From: an uncultured Oscillospiraceae bacterium
GTDB lineage: Bacteria > Bacillota > Clostridia > Oscillospirales > Oscillospiraceae
Reading direction: 5' to 3'
NCBI GenBank assembly: GCA_910588045.1
Contig: CAJUPS010000018.1
Location: 1 to 45,502, forward strand
Length of the DNA stretch: 45,502 nucleotides
A program made the translations under genes and the position numbers. Positions within the stretch are counted from its first letter, which is position 1, and the number at the start of each line of letters is the position of its first letter. A model generated the notes under the pieces. That model was given only the letters and a program-made list of their open reading frames with translations. It was not told the DNA's origin and searched no databases. Shown here piece by piece: positions 24,497 to 33,350 of this stretch.

Positions 24497-25522
24497 ATGA
24501 CAAAGAGAGTTGTAACATTCGGTGAGATCATGTTGCGGCTGGCCCCCAACGGATACTACCGGTTCTTCCAGAACGACCAGCTCCAGGCCACCTTCGGCGG
24601 CGGTGAGGCCAACGTGGCGGTGAGCCTCGCCAACTTCGGATTGGATGCGGCCTACGTGACCAAGCTGCCCGCCCACGCCATCGGACAGGCAGCGGTGGAT
24701 TCTCTCCGGCATTTCGGCGTGGACACCAGCAACATCGTTCGCGGCGGTGACCGGGTGGGCATCTACTATCTGGAGAAGGGAGCGTCCCAGCGAGGCAGTG
24801 TGTGCATTTATGACCGGGCCCACTCCGCCATTCAGGAGGCAAAGCGGGAAGACTTCAACTGGGATGCTATCTTTGAGGGGGCGGACTGGTTCCACTTTAC
24901 CGGGATCACCCCGGCGCTGGGACAGGATCTGGTGGACATTTGTCTGGACGCCTGCAAAGCGGCGAAGGCACGGGGCGTGAAGATCTCCTGCGACCTGAAC
25001 TACCGCGGTAAACTTTGGACACGGGAGCAGGCCAGGGAGGCCATGACCCAGCTGTGCGAGTATGTGGATGTGTGTATCTCCAACGAGGAGGATGCTAAGG
25101 ATGCGTTTGGCATTGAGGCGGAGAATACCGACATCTACGGCGGGAGGCTGGACAAGGATGGCTACCGATCTGTCGCTAAACAGCTGGCGGACAAATTCAG
25201 CTTTGAAAAGGTCGCCATTACCCTGCGCACGTCCATTTCCGCCAGCGACAACGACTGGGCTGGGATGCTCTACGATGGGAAGGACTGCTATTTCTCCAAG
25301 GAGTACCACCTGCATATTGTTGACCGCGTAGGCGGCGGGGACAGCTTCGGCGGTGGATTGATCTACGCCCTGCTGTCGGATAAGGAGCCACAGGCGGCAA
25401 TCGAGTTTGCTGTGGCGGCTTCGGCGCTGAAGCACTCCATTGAGGGAGACTTCAACAGGGTATCTGTGGCAGAGGTAGAGAAGCTGGCTGGCGGCGACGG
25501 CTCCGGCAGAGTACAGCGATAA
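24497..25522 (+). CDS. kdgK: 2-keto-3-deoxygluconate kinase, PfkB family
   Basis: The kinase phosphorylates 2-keto-3-deoxygluconate for the aldolase encoded just before it. PfkB features: GGGEANVAVSLANFG near residue 34, and the C-terminal catalytic motif DRVGGGDSFGGGLIYALL, where GGGD replaces the usual GAGD but the catalytic Asp is kept. At 341 aa it matches KdgK length. Start ATG 24497 has GGGAGGG upstream inside the previous gene, so the pair is translationally coupled. Confidence 0.9.
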   Translation: MTKRVVTFGEIMLRLAPNGYYRFFQNDQLQATFGGGEANVAVSLANFGLDAAYVTKLPAHAIGQAAVDSLRHFGVDTSNIVRGGDRVGIYYLEKGASQRGSVCIYDRAHSAIQEAKREDFNWDAIFEGADWFHFTGITPALGQDLVDICLDACKAAKARGVKISCDLNYRGKLWTREQAREAMTQLCEYVDVCISNEEDAKDAFGIEAENTDIYGGRLDKDGYRSVAKQLADKFSFEKVAITLRTSISASDNDWAGMLYDGKDCYFSKEYHLHIVDRVGGGDSFGGGLIYALLSDKEPQAAIEFAVAASALKHSIEGDFNRVSVAEVEKLAGGDGSGRVQR

Positions 25523-25540
25523 CAGGAGGAGGGAATATCT

Positions 25541-26692
25541 ATGGAAAGTTATCAGGTATGGGCCGAAGAAACACTGGCAAAAGTCCGGGCAAAAATGTCC
25601 TGGGTCAGCGAGAAAAACAAGGACAAGATTCCCTACACCACTGGTGAAGACGGCCGCTATGATGACCGTTCCAGTGGTTCAGCGGATTGGAATGCGGACG
25701 ATGGCCTGAACTGGTGGACCAACGGCTTCTGGGGCGGCTTGATGTGGCTGCTGTACCAGGACACCGGCGAGGAGCGGTACGCGGAGATTGCCAAGGCGTC
25801 CCGCCGCAAGCTGGAGCGGTGCTTTACTATCTTCAATGGATTGCACCACGATGTAGGCTTCATGTATCTGCCCACGGCAGGGATGGAGTATGCGCTCACC
25901 GGAAGCGAGGAGGCCAGGACAATCGCCATGCATGCGGCAACCCTCCTGGCGGGGCGCTTCAACCCGGTGGGACGGTTCATCCGAGCCTGGAACGATAACG
26001 GCGACAACGATGTGCGGGGCTGGGCCATCATCGATTGCATGATGAATCTCTCCCTGCTCTACTGGGCGTCCGAGAACAGCGGAGATCCCCGGTTCCGGCA
26101 GATTGCGGACCTCCACGCCGAAACCGCGCTGAAGCATTTCATCCGCCCGGACGGATCGGCCTGCCACATTGTGGAATTTGACCCGGAGACCGGCGAAATG
26201 GTTCGCAGCATCGGCGGACAGGGCTATGGAGAAGGCTCCTCTTGGACACGGGGGCAGGCGTGGGCCGTGTGCGGCTTTGCCAACAGCTACAGCCACACGA
26301 AACGGCAGGAGTATCTGGACGCCGCCAGGCGGGTGGCCAACTATTGTGTTGCAAATCTGCCAGAAAGCGGGATCGTTCCTATAGACTTCCGGCAGCCTCC
26401 TGATGTAAAATGGGAGGACAGCTGCGGCGCGTGCGTGATGGCAAGTGGATTTCTGGAATTGGCGAAGTATGTGCCGGAGGCGGATGGGGCCGTTTATATA
26501 CGGGCGGCGGTGAAGATTCTGCGTGCTATCGCGGAGACGCGGACCGACTGGTCGGAGAGCTGCGACGCCATTGTGCAGAACTGTTCCACTGCCTATCATG
26601 ATCCAAAACATCATACTACCATGGTCTATGCGGACTACTTTTTCACCGAGGCGCTATACAAATTGACTGGAAAAATTGAACTGATCTGGTGA
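25541..26692 (+). CDS. GH88 unsaturated glucuronyl hydrolase
   Basis: The 383-aa protein is an (alpha/alpha)6-barrel hydrolase removing the unsaturated uronate left by a lyase, via hydration of the double bond. Typical motifs: DDGLNWWTNGFWGGLMWLLY, HHDVGFMY (the general-acid Asp), GWAIIDCMMNLSLLYWA (second essential Asp), GSSWTRGQAWAVCGFANSY and STAYHDPKHHT. Its length fits GH88; GH105 is a more distant alternative. No signal peptide. Its product is the substrate of KduI, which ties it to the lyase gene upstream. Confidence 0.92.
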   Translation: MESYQVWAEETLAKVRAKMSWVSEKNKDKIPYTTGEDGRYDDRSSGSADWNADDGLNWWTNGFWGGLMWLLYQDTGEERYAEIAKASRRKLERCFTIFNGLHHDVGFMYLPTAGMEYALTGSEEARTIAMHAATLLAGRFNPVGRFIRAWNDNGDNDVRGWAIIDCMMNLSLLYWASENSGDPRFRQIADLHAETALKHFIRPDGSACHIVEFDPETGEMVRSIGGQGYGEGSSWTRGQAWAVCGFANSYSHTKRQEYLDAARRVANYCVANLPESGIVPIDFRQPPDVKWEDSCGACVMASGFLELAKYVPEADGAVYIRAAVKILRAIAETRTDWSESCDAIVQNCSTAYHDPKHHTTMVYADYFFTEALYKLTGKIELIW

Positions 26693-26702
26693 GGAAAATT
26701 CA

Positions 26703-27947
26703 ATGGGAAAAGCACTTCAAAACGGCAGCCTGTGGAGTGACGCCACCGGTTCGCCGATCCACGCTCACGGCGGCTGCATTCTGTTCCACAGTGGTTGGTA
26801 CTACTGGTATGGCGAGGATCGCCGGGAAGATTTTTATATCAGCTGCTACCGTTCCAAAAACTTGATGGACTGGGAGTTTCGCAATCATATCCTGACCACC
26901 CGCTCGGAAATGCAGCCGTGCCGCATCCGGACAAAGCTCCAACTCACCAATGCCGCAGGTGGAAAGGTGAATCTGAAGTTCGGCATCCATATTATGCGGG
27001 GCATCCCCCGCGCCGCCGCCCATAATCACACAAGAATCCAGGGCAGTGACCTGACGGCGGACATGGTAGCGGACCCGTCCTCCATCTGCCGCTGGAACCC
27101 GGATATGTACGGTGTCCGGGACACTGAGGCGGGGCAGGCGTACTACGACTCCATCATTGAACTGTACGCCTCCTGGGGCGTGGACTTCATCAAGTGCGAT
27201 GACATCTGCAACACCGACAACTGGATCCCCCACAGCGAACGTTCCTATGAGCGCCGTCATGAGATCGAGATGCTGGCGCGGGCTATTGAGAAATGTGAAC
27301 GACCCATCGTGCTGTCCCTGTCCCCCGGTCCGGCGCTGATCGAGCAGGCGTGGCACTACAAAAAGTACGCCAATATGTGGCGCATTACCGATGACTTCTG
27401 GGACGACTGGAAACTCCTCAAGGCCATGTTCTACCGCTGTGAGTTGTGGCAGGATCACGTGGAGGCCGGGTGTTACCCCGACTGCGACATGCTGCCCCTC
27501 GGAATGCTGGGCGGAGGCTTCAGCAAGGGCGAGTGGTACACTCATTTCACCCATGACGAGCAGCGGACCATGATGACCCTGTGGTGTCTGTTTGGCTCAC
27601 CGCTCATGGTGGGCGCGGAACTGACCAAGCTGGACGATTGGACGCTGTCCCTGCTGACCAACCGGGAAATTCTATCCATGCTCACTCCGGACTGCCGTCC
27701 AAGACAGGTCTTCCGGGATGAGGGCAGAGCGATCTGGACAGCGCGGAATCCGGTTCTGGACACGCAATATGCCGCGCTGTTCAATCTCTCGGATGAGCCT
27801 GCCGTTATCATCATCCCGCTGAAGGAGTTGGAAATGGAGGCCGGTCTGGCGCTGGAACTCTGGACGAACGAAAAGCAGGACCTGACAGACAGCCGCCTTA
27901 CGGCGGAGCTGGCTCCCCACGCCTGCGCGGTCTACAAATTGGGATAG
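26703..27947 (+). CDS. Chimeric gene: GH43-like N-terminus fused to the C-terminal part of a GH27 alpha-galactosidase
   Basis: Residues 1 to about 90 read like the opening of a GH43 propeller (galactanase/GH43_24-34 type): WSDATGSPIHAHGGCILFHS, YYWYGEDR, SKNLMDWEF and LQLTNAAGGKVN. From about 91 the sequence switches to GH27: LKFGIHIMRGIPR, ADPSSICRWNPDMYGV, WGVDFIKCDDICN (nucleophile Asp), RITDDFWDDW (acid/base Asp), then the C-terminal beta domain. The join is near nt 26973. Most of the GH43 propeller and the first strands of the GH27 barrel are absent. The frame is intact and there is a GAGGAAAA start site. A deletion between adjacent GH43 and GH27 genes explains it best; whether a 414-aa product folds is unknown. 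Misassembly is the alternative. Confidence 0.82.
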   Translation: MGKALQNGSLWSDATGSPIHAHGGCILFHSGWYYWYGEDRREDFYISCYRSKNLMDWEFRNHILTTRSEMQPCRIRTKLQLTNAAGGKVNLKFGIHIMRGIPRAAAHNHTRIQGSDLTADMVADPSSICRWNPDMYGVRDTEAGQAYYDSIIELYASWGVDFIKCDDICNTDNWIPHSERSYERRHEIEMLARAIEKCERPIVLSLSPGPALIEQAWHYKKYANMWRITDDFWDDWKLLKAMFYRCELWQDHVEAGCYPDCDMLPLGMLGGGFSKGEWYTHFTHDEQRTMMTLWCLFGSPLMVGAELTKLDDWTLSLLTNREILSMLTPDCRPRQVFRDEGRAIWTARNPVLDTQYAALFNLSDEPAVIIIPLKELEMEAGLALELWTNEKQDLTDSRLTAELAPHACAVYKLG

Positions 27948-27957
27948 GAGCATGGAA

Positions 27958-30018
27958 ATGAAGCAGGAATTTTTCAGTACGCCCCTTGACCTGAAAGCTG
28001 TCAAGGTCACGGACCCTTTCTGGCACAAGGAGCAGGAACTTGTCCGGACAGAGGTCATCCCCTACCAATGGGAGGCTCTCAATGACCGGGTGGAAGGCGC
28101 GGAGCCCAGCTACTGTATGCACAATTTCCGGGCCGCGGCCCACTTGATGCAAGAGAAGCAGGAGAAGGGAAGCGCCTACGCAGAACCCGCCTATACCTAT
28201 CGAGGCTTTCAGGCAGTGCCGGAGGATCCCGCCCATCCGGAGCCGGACAAATTTTACGGCTTTGTCTTCCAGGACACCGACTTCTCCAAGTGGATCGAGG
28301 CCGTGGCCTACTCCCTGACCCAGCACCCGAACGCGGAACTGGAGAAAACGGCGGATGAGGCCATTGATCTGGTATGTGCCGCCCAGCACGACAGCGGGTA
28401 TCTGGACACCTACTATATCATCAACGGCATGGACCGGGCCTTCACCAACCTGCGGGACCACCACGAGTTGTACTGCCTGGGGCATCTGATCGAGGGTGCG
28501 GTTGCCTACTATCAGGCCACCGGGAAGGACAAACTGCTGCGGGCGGCCTGCCGGTTCGCGGACTGCGCGGCGGAGAAATTCGGCCTGGAGCTGGGGCAGT
28601 GCAAGGGTTATCCGGGACATGAGATCGCGGAGATGGCGCTGGTGCGGCTGTATGAGGCAACCAGGGAAGAAAAATATTTGCGTTTAAGCAAGTTTTTCTT
28701 GGATCAGCGGGGGACCCAACCCTACTATTTTGACGAGGAGGCCCGGAGGCAGGACGAGTTGGACAGTAAATCTCACACACCCAACACCGACCCCAACCGT
28801 TACGCTTACCATCAGGCACACCTTCCTGTGCGGGAGCAGAGCGAGGCGGTGGGCCACGCCGTCCGGGCGGGGTATCTCTACTCCGGCATGGCGGATGTGG
28901 CGCGGCTGACCAATGACGAGGAACTGTATGCCGCCTGTCAGCGTCTGTGGGACAGCATCGTGAAGGAAAAGCTGTATATCACCGGCGGCGTTGGCGGCAC
29001 AGTCCACGGAGAGGCGTTCTCCTACCCCTTCGACCTGCCCAATGACAGCGCCTACTCCGAAACCTGTGCCGCTATCGGTCTGGCTTTCTTTGCCCGCAGG
29101 ATGCTGGAGATCGAACCCCGAAGAGAGTACGCCGATGTGATGGAGCAGGCGCTCTACAACACCGTTCTGGCCGGGATGGCGCTGGATGGCAAGAGTTTTT
29201 TCTACGTCAATCCACTTGAGGTCACCCCCAGGGCCTGCCGGGCCGACAAGCGGCTGGAGCATGTGAAGCCGGTCCGGCAGAAGTGGTTCGGCTGCGCCTG
29301 CTGTCCGCCCAATATTGCCCGGATCGTCAGCTCTGTAGCATCCTACGCCTACACGGAGAATGAGGACACGCTGTGGACCCACCTCTATATCGGCGGGGAG
29401 TTGACGAAAACGGTGGGGGACAAGACCATCCGCCTGACCATGGAGAGCGGCGTCCCCTGGGAAGGACGCGCGAAAATGACGGTACATACGGAAAACCCGG
29501 TCAACTGCATCCTGGCCTTCCGGCTTCCCGGATGGTGTGGGAAGAAACCGCCGGTGATTACGTTCCCGGACGGCGTGGAGCGGACGGACCGGGAGGGATA
29601 CTGCTATCTGACTGGCACATGGCGGGACGGCGATGCGGTCACGCTGGAGCTTCCCATGCCGGTGCGGCTGCGGACGGCCAGCAGGAAAGTTCGTGAGAAT
29701 TTGGGCAAAGCAGCCATCACCCGCGGCCCCATTACCTACTGCATGGAGGAAGCCGACAACGGAAAGGATTTGCACCTGTGTCTTATCGATCCTGTACAGA
29801 TCAATGCGGCCAGGGCCATCCCTATGGAGATCGACGGACACACGGTAACTGCGTTGCAGATTCCGGGATTCCGGGAGGAGTGGGGCGATTCGGAATTGTA
29901 TTCCGATTATACTCCCGCCAGGAGCCACCCAGTTATACTAAAATTCATTCCCTACTACGCCTGGGCCAACCGTGGAGAAGGTGAAATGCAGGTGTGGGTG
30001 CGGGCGAAGGATGCTTGA
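27958..30018 (+). CDS. GH127 beta-L-arabinofuranosidase
   Basis: This 686-aa protein is an (alpha/alpha)6-barrel GH127 enzyme that releases beta-L-arabinofuranose with retention by a Cys nucleophile held at a zinc site. Both halves of the site are visible: YSETCAAIG (Glu and Cys) and FGCACCPPNIARI (the CC pair). The C-terminal beta domains follow to the normal length. I prefer ATG 27958, 7 nt after AGGAG, over 27952, which is too close. No signal peptide. It complements GH51 (alpha-linked arabinose). Confidence 0.93.
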   Translation: MKQEFFSTPLDLKAVKVTDPFWHKEQELVRTEVIPYQWEALNDRVEGAEPSYCMHNFRAAAHLMQEKQEKGSAYAEPAYTYRGFQAVPEDPAHPEPDKFYGFVFQDTDFSKWIEAVAYSLTQHPNAELEKTADEAIDLVCAAQHDSGYLDTYYIINGMDRAFTNLRDHHELYCLGHLIEGAVAYYQATGKDKLLRAACRFADCAAEKFGLELGQCKGYPGHEIAEMALVRLYEATREEKYLRLSKFFLDQRGTQPYYFDEEARRQDELDSKSHTPNTDPNRYAYHQAHLPVREQSEAVGHAVRAGYLYSGMADVARLTNDEELYAACQRLWDSIVKEKLYITGGVGGTVHGEAFSYPFDLPNDSAYSETCAAIGLAFFARRMLEIEPRREYADVMEQALYNTVLAGMALDGKSFFYVNPLEVTPRACRADKRLEHVKPVRQKWFGCACCPPNIARIVSSVASYAYTENEDTLWTHLYIGGELTKTVGDKTIRLTMESGVPWEGRAKMTVHTENPVNCILAFRLPGWCGKKPPVITFPDGVERTDREGYCYLTGTWRDGDAVTLELPMPVRLRTASRKVRENLGKAAITRGPITYCMEEADNGKDLHLCLIDPVQINAARAIPMEIDGHTVTALQIPGFREEWGDSELYSDYTPARSHPVILKFIPYYAWANRGEGEMQVWVRAKDA

Positions 30019-30030
30019 CGAGGAAGCAAA

Positions 30031-31773
30031 ATGAAGTTTGAAATAAAAGATACCTTTTATCTGGACGGAGAGCCCTTTCAGATCATATCCGGAGCGATCC
30101 ACTACTTCAGAGTCGTTCCGGAGTATTGGCGGGACCGGCTGGAAAAGCTGAAGGCCATGGGCTGCAACACGGTGGAGACATACATCCCCTGGAACGTACA
30201 TGAGCCCCGGAAAGGTCAGTTCTGCTTTGAGGGAATGGCGGATGTCCGGCGATTTGTCAGAATCGCGCAGGAACTTGGCCTCTATGTGATCCTCCGTCCC
30301 TCCCCTTACATCTGCGCGGAGTGGGAATTCGGCGGCCTGCCCGCGTGGCTTCTGGCGGAAGACGGCATGAGACTGCGGGTCTCCTATGAGTCATTTATGC
30401 GGCATGTAGAAGAATATTATCATGTTCTCATGAAAGAAATTGTGCCTTTACAGATCGACCACGGCGGACCTGTGATCCTGATGCAGATCGAAAATGAGTA
30501 CGGCTCATACGCGACCGACCGGAAGTATCTGGAATGGCTGCAGGATACCATGCGTTCGGAGGGCGTGACGGTCCCTCTCATAACTTCCGATGGCCCGGCT
30601 GCAGAAAATCTATCCGGCGGAAGCGTGGACGGCGCACTGGCTACCGCGAACTTTGGTTCCCAGGCGGAAGCACGCTTCCAGGAGCTGAAGCCCTTCACAA
30701 ATAGCGGGCCGCTGATGTGTACCGAGTTCTGGGTGGGCTGGTTTGACTACTGGGGGAACGGCGGGCATATGACCGGGAACCTGGAGCAATCCTGCAAGGA
30801 CTTGGAGCAATTCCTGAAGCTGGGCCACTTCAACATCTACATGTTTGAGGGCGGTACAAACTTCGGATTTATGAACGGTTCCAATTACTATGACAAATTG
30901 ACGCCGGATGTCACCTCCTACGACTACGACGCTGTCCTGACAGAGGATGGCCAGATCACGGAGAAGTACAGGCGCTATCAGGAGATTATCGGCAGGCATC
31001 GCCAGCTTCCGGAGATGAAGCTATCCGCCGGTATTCAGCGAAAGGCATATGGTAAACTCCCTGTACTGGAGAAGGTGGGACTGTTTTCTGCCCTGGAAGA
31101 TTTGAGTTCGCCGGTTCGCAGCGCCTATCCTCAGTCTATGGAAAAACTCGGGCAGAACTACGGCTACATTCTGTATCGCTCCTCTCTTGACACGGAAGAT
31201 CACATAGAACGGCTGCGCCTGTGGAAAGCAAATGACCGGGCAAAAATCTTTGTGGACGGGAAGCCCGCCGCCACCCTGTACGATTTGGAATTGCAGAAAG
31301 AAAAGAAGCTGGACATCTCCTTTGAGAAGGGCGCCATGCTGGACATTCTCATGGAAAACATGGGGCGCGTCAATTACGGCCCCCGGCTGGAGGAGCAGCG
31401 CAAGGGCATCGATCAGGGTGTGGAGATCAACGGTCACCTGCAAAGCGGCTGGGCGCAGTACCCGCTCCCACTGGACAATTTGGACCGGCTTGATTTTGCC
31501 AAGGGCTATCAGCCCGGTCTGCCGGGATTCTACCGCTTTGCCTTTGAAGCTGCGGAGACGGCAGATACCTTCCTGGATTTTACCGGATGGGGAAAGGGCT
31601 GCGCTTTTGTTAACGGTTTCAACATCGGCAGGTTCTGGGAGATCGGCCCGCAGAGGAGGCTGTATATCCCGGCCCCGCTGCTGAAATGCGGCGAGAATGA
31701 GATCATCATTTTTGAAACCGAAGGCAAAGCGGGAGATCACATCACTCTGACGGACGAGCCGGACATTGGTTAG
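30031..31773 (+). CDS. GH35 beta-galactosidase
   Basis: The 580-aa protein matches GH35: SGAIHYFRVVPEYWRDRLEK near the start, the acid/base Glu in MQIENEYGSY, the nucleophile Glu in CTEFWVGWFDYWG, and jelly-roll domains ending FVNGFNIGRFWEIGPQRRLY. It removes terminal beta-galactose (often beta-1,3) with retention. Such enzymes act on galactan or arabinogalactan side chains, which is one reason to propose an arabinogalactan-type substrate. It is cytoplasmic and intact. Start ATG 30031 has CGAGGAAG upstream. Confidence 0.93.
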   Translation: MKFEIKDTFYLDGEPFQIISGAIHYFRVVPEYWRDRLEKLKAMGCNTVETYIPWNVHEPRKGQFCFEGMADVRRFVRIAQELGLYVILRPSPYICAEWEFGGLPAWLLAEDGMRLRVSYESFMRHVEEYYHVLMKEIVPLQIDHGGPVILMQIENEYGSYATDRKYLEWLQDTMRSEGVTVPLITSDGPAAENLSGGSVDGALATANFGSQAEARFQELKPFTNSGPLMCTEFWVGWFDYWGNGGHMTGNLEQSCKDLEQFLKLGHFNIYMFEGGTNFGFMNGSNYYDKLTPDVTSYDYDAVLTEDGQITEKYRRYQEIIGRHRQLPEMKLSAGIQRKAYGKLPVLEKVGLFSALEDLSSPVRSAYPQSMEKLGQNYGYILYRSSLDTEDHIERLRLWKANDRAKIFVDGKPAATLYDLELQKEKKLDISFEKGAMLDILMENMGRVNYGPRLEEQRKGIDQGVEINGHLQSGWAQYPLPLDNLDRLDFAKGYQPGLPGFYRFAFEAAETADTFLDFTGWGKGCAFVNGFNIGRFWEIGPQRRLYIPAPLLKCGENEIIIFETEGKAGDHITLTDEPDIG

Positions 31774-31784
31774 GAGGGCGGCGG

Positions 31785-33338
31785 ATGCACACTTATTTAG
31801 GCATTGAACTGGGTTCCACCCGCATCAAGGCGGTACTGATTGGGCCGGACATGAAGCCCGTCGCCACCGGAGCGCACGACTGGAAAAACCGGTTGGAAAA
31901 TGGCTACTGGACCTATCCGTTGGATGCTGTCTGGTCCGGCATCCAAGACAGCTACCACAAAATGGCAGAGGACTTCCAGGCAAAAACCGGGGAGGAGCTG
32001 ACCTCCATTGACACCATCGGTTTCTCCGCCATGATGCACGGCTATATGGCCTTTGGTAAAAGCGGAGAATTACTGACCCCCTTCCGCACCTGGCGCAACA
32101 CCACTACCGGCCCTGCCGCGGCAGAACTGACAGAGCTGTTCGGATTCAATATCCCTCTACGGTGGTCCATTGCCCACCTGTACCAAGCCATGCTCAACGG
32201 CGAGGAGCATGTGAAGGACATCGACTACCTCACCACCCTGGCGGGCTATATCCACTGGAAGCTCACCGGCCGCCGGGTGTTGGGCGTGGGGGAGGCCAGC
32301 GGTATGTTCCCCATTGACAGTGAGGGGAATGACTTTAACACAGGGATGATTGCCAAGTTTGATGAGAAAGCGGCAGCGTATCCCTGGAGACTCCGTGACA
32401 TCCTGCCGGAGGTCCTAACGGCGGGAGATGCAGCCGGAACTCTTACCCCCGAGGGTGCGAAACTCCTGGACCCCACAGGAAAACTGCAGCCGGGTATTCC
32501 ACTCTGCCCGCCCGAGGGCGACGCGGGGACCGGCATGGTGGCAACCAACTCCGTAGCCGTTCGCACGGGCAACGTCTCCGCCGGGACCAGCGTGTTTGCC
32601 ATGATCGTCCTGGAAAAAGCCCTGAGCAAATGCTACCCGGAGATCGACATGGTGACCACCCCCACCGGTAAGCCTGTGGCTATGGTACACTGCAACAGCT
32701 GTACCTCCGATCTGGATGCCTGGGTGGGGCTGTTCGGCCAGTTTGCGGAGCTGATTGGCGCGGACGTATCCAAAACAGCCCTTTATTCCACGCTCTATCA
32801 GCACGCCATGACCGGCGCGGCGGATTGTAATGGGTTGGTAGCCTACAACTACTTCGCCGGGGAACCTATTACCGGCCTGGATGAAGGCCGCCCCCTCTTT
32901 GCCCGGAATCCCGGTGGAATGGATCTCGCCGATTTTATCCGCACCCACCTGTATTCCTCCGTAGCAACCCTCAAGCTGGGCTTGGACATTCTTTTCCAGC
33001 AGGAGCATGTGGCTCTGGACAGCCTGCTGGGTCACGGCGGCCTATTCAAAACGCCAGCCGGGCAGCGTATCATGGCCGTTGCTGCGGGTGTGCCGGTGAC
33101 AGTAATGGAGACCGCCGGGGAGGGCGGTCCCTATGGTATGGCTCTGCTGGCGGCATACATGCGCTGCAGCTCCGGCGGAGAGACTTTGGAGGATTTCCTG
33201 AAAAACAAGGTGTTCTCCGATGCCCCCAGTGTTACCATCTCTCCTGTCCAGGAGGATTTGGATGGCTTCAACACCTACATGACCCGCTATACCGCCGGAC
33301 TCGCCATGGAGCGGGCTGCGGTAAATACTTTGAAATGA
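31785..33338 (+). CDS. FGGY-family sugar kinase, probable L-ribulokinase role
   Basis: The 517-aa kinase shows the FGGY phosphate loop YLGIELGSTRIKAVLIG, the substrate segment FSAMMHGYMAF, and the ATP motif GNVSAGTSVFAM with the C-terminal LGHGGLFKTPAGQ. It lies immediately upstream of araA and araD, so it most likely phosphorylates L-ribulose in place of a classical AraB; xylulokinase activity is the alternative. The Asn/Cys segment HCNSCTSDLDAWVGLF is typical of the divergent clostridial group. Start ATG 31785 has a TAGGAGGG site. Confidence 0.85.
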   Translation: MHTYLGIELGSTRIKAVLIGPDMKPVATGAHDWKNRLENGYWTYPLDAVWSGIQDSYHKMAEDFQAKTGEELTSIDTIGFSAMMHGYMAFGKSGELLTPFRTWRNTTTGPAAAELTELFGFNIPLRWSIAHLYQAMLNGEEHVKDIDYLTTLAGYIHWKLTGRRVLGVGEASGMFPIDSEGNDFNTGMIAKFDEKAAAYPWRLRDILPEVLTAGDAAGTLTPEGAKLLDPTGKLQPGIPLCPPEGDAGTGMVATNSVAVRTGNVSAGTSVFAMIVLEKALSKCYPEIDMVTTPTGKPVAMVHCNSCTSDLDAWVGLFGQFAELIGADVSKTALYSTLYQHAMTGAADCNGLVAYNYFAGEPITGLDEGRPLFARNPGGMDLADFIRTHLYSSVATLKLGLDILFQQEHVALDSLLGHGGLFKTPAGQRIMAVAAGVPVTVMETAGEGGPYGMALLAAYMRCSSGGETLEDFLKNKVFSDAPSVTISPVQEDLDGFNTYMTRYTAGLAMERAAVNTLK

Positions 33339-33350
33339 GGAAAGATCATC

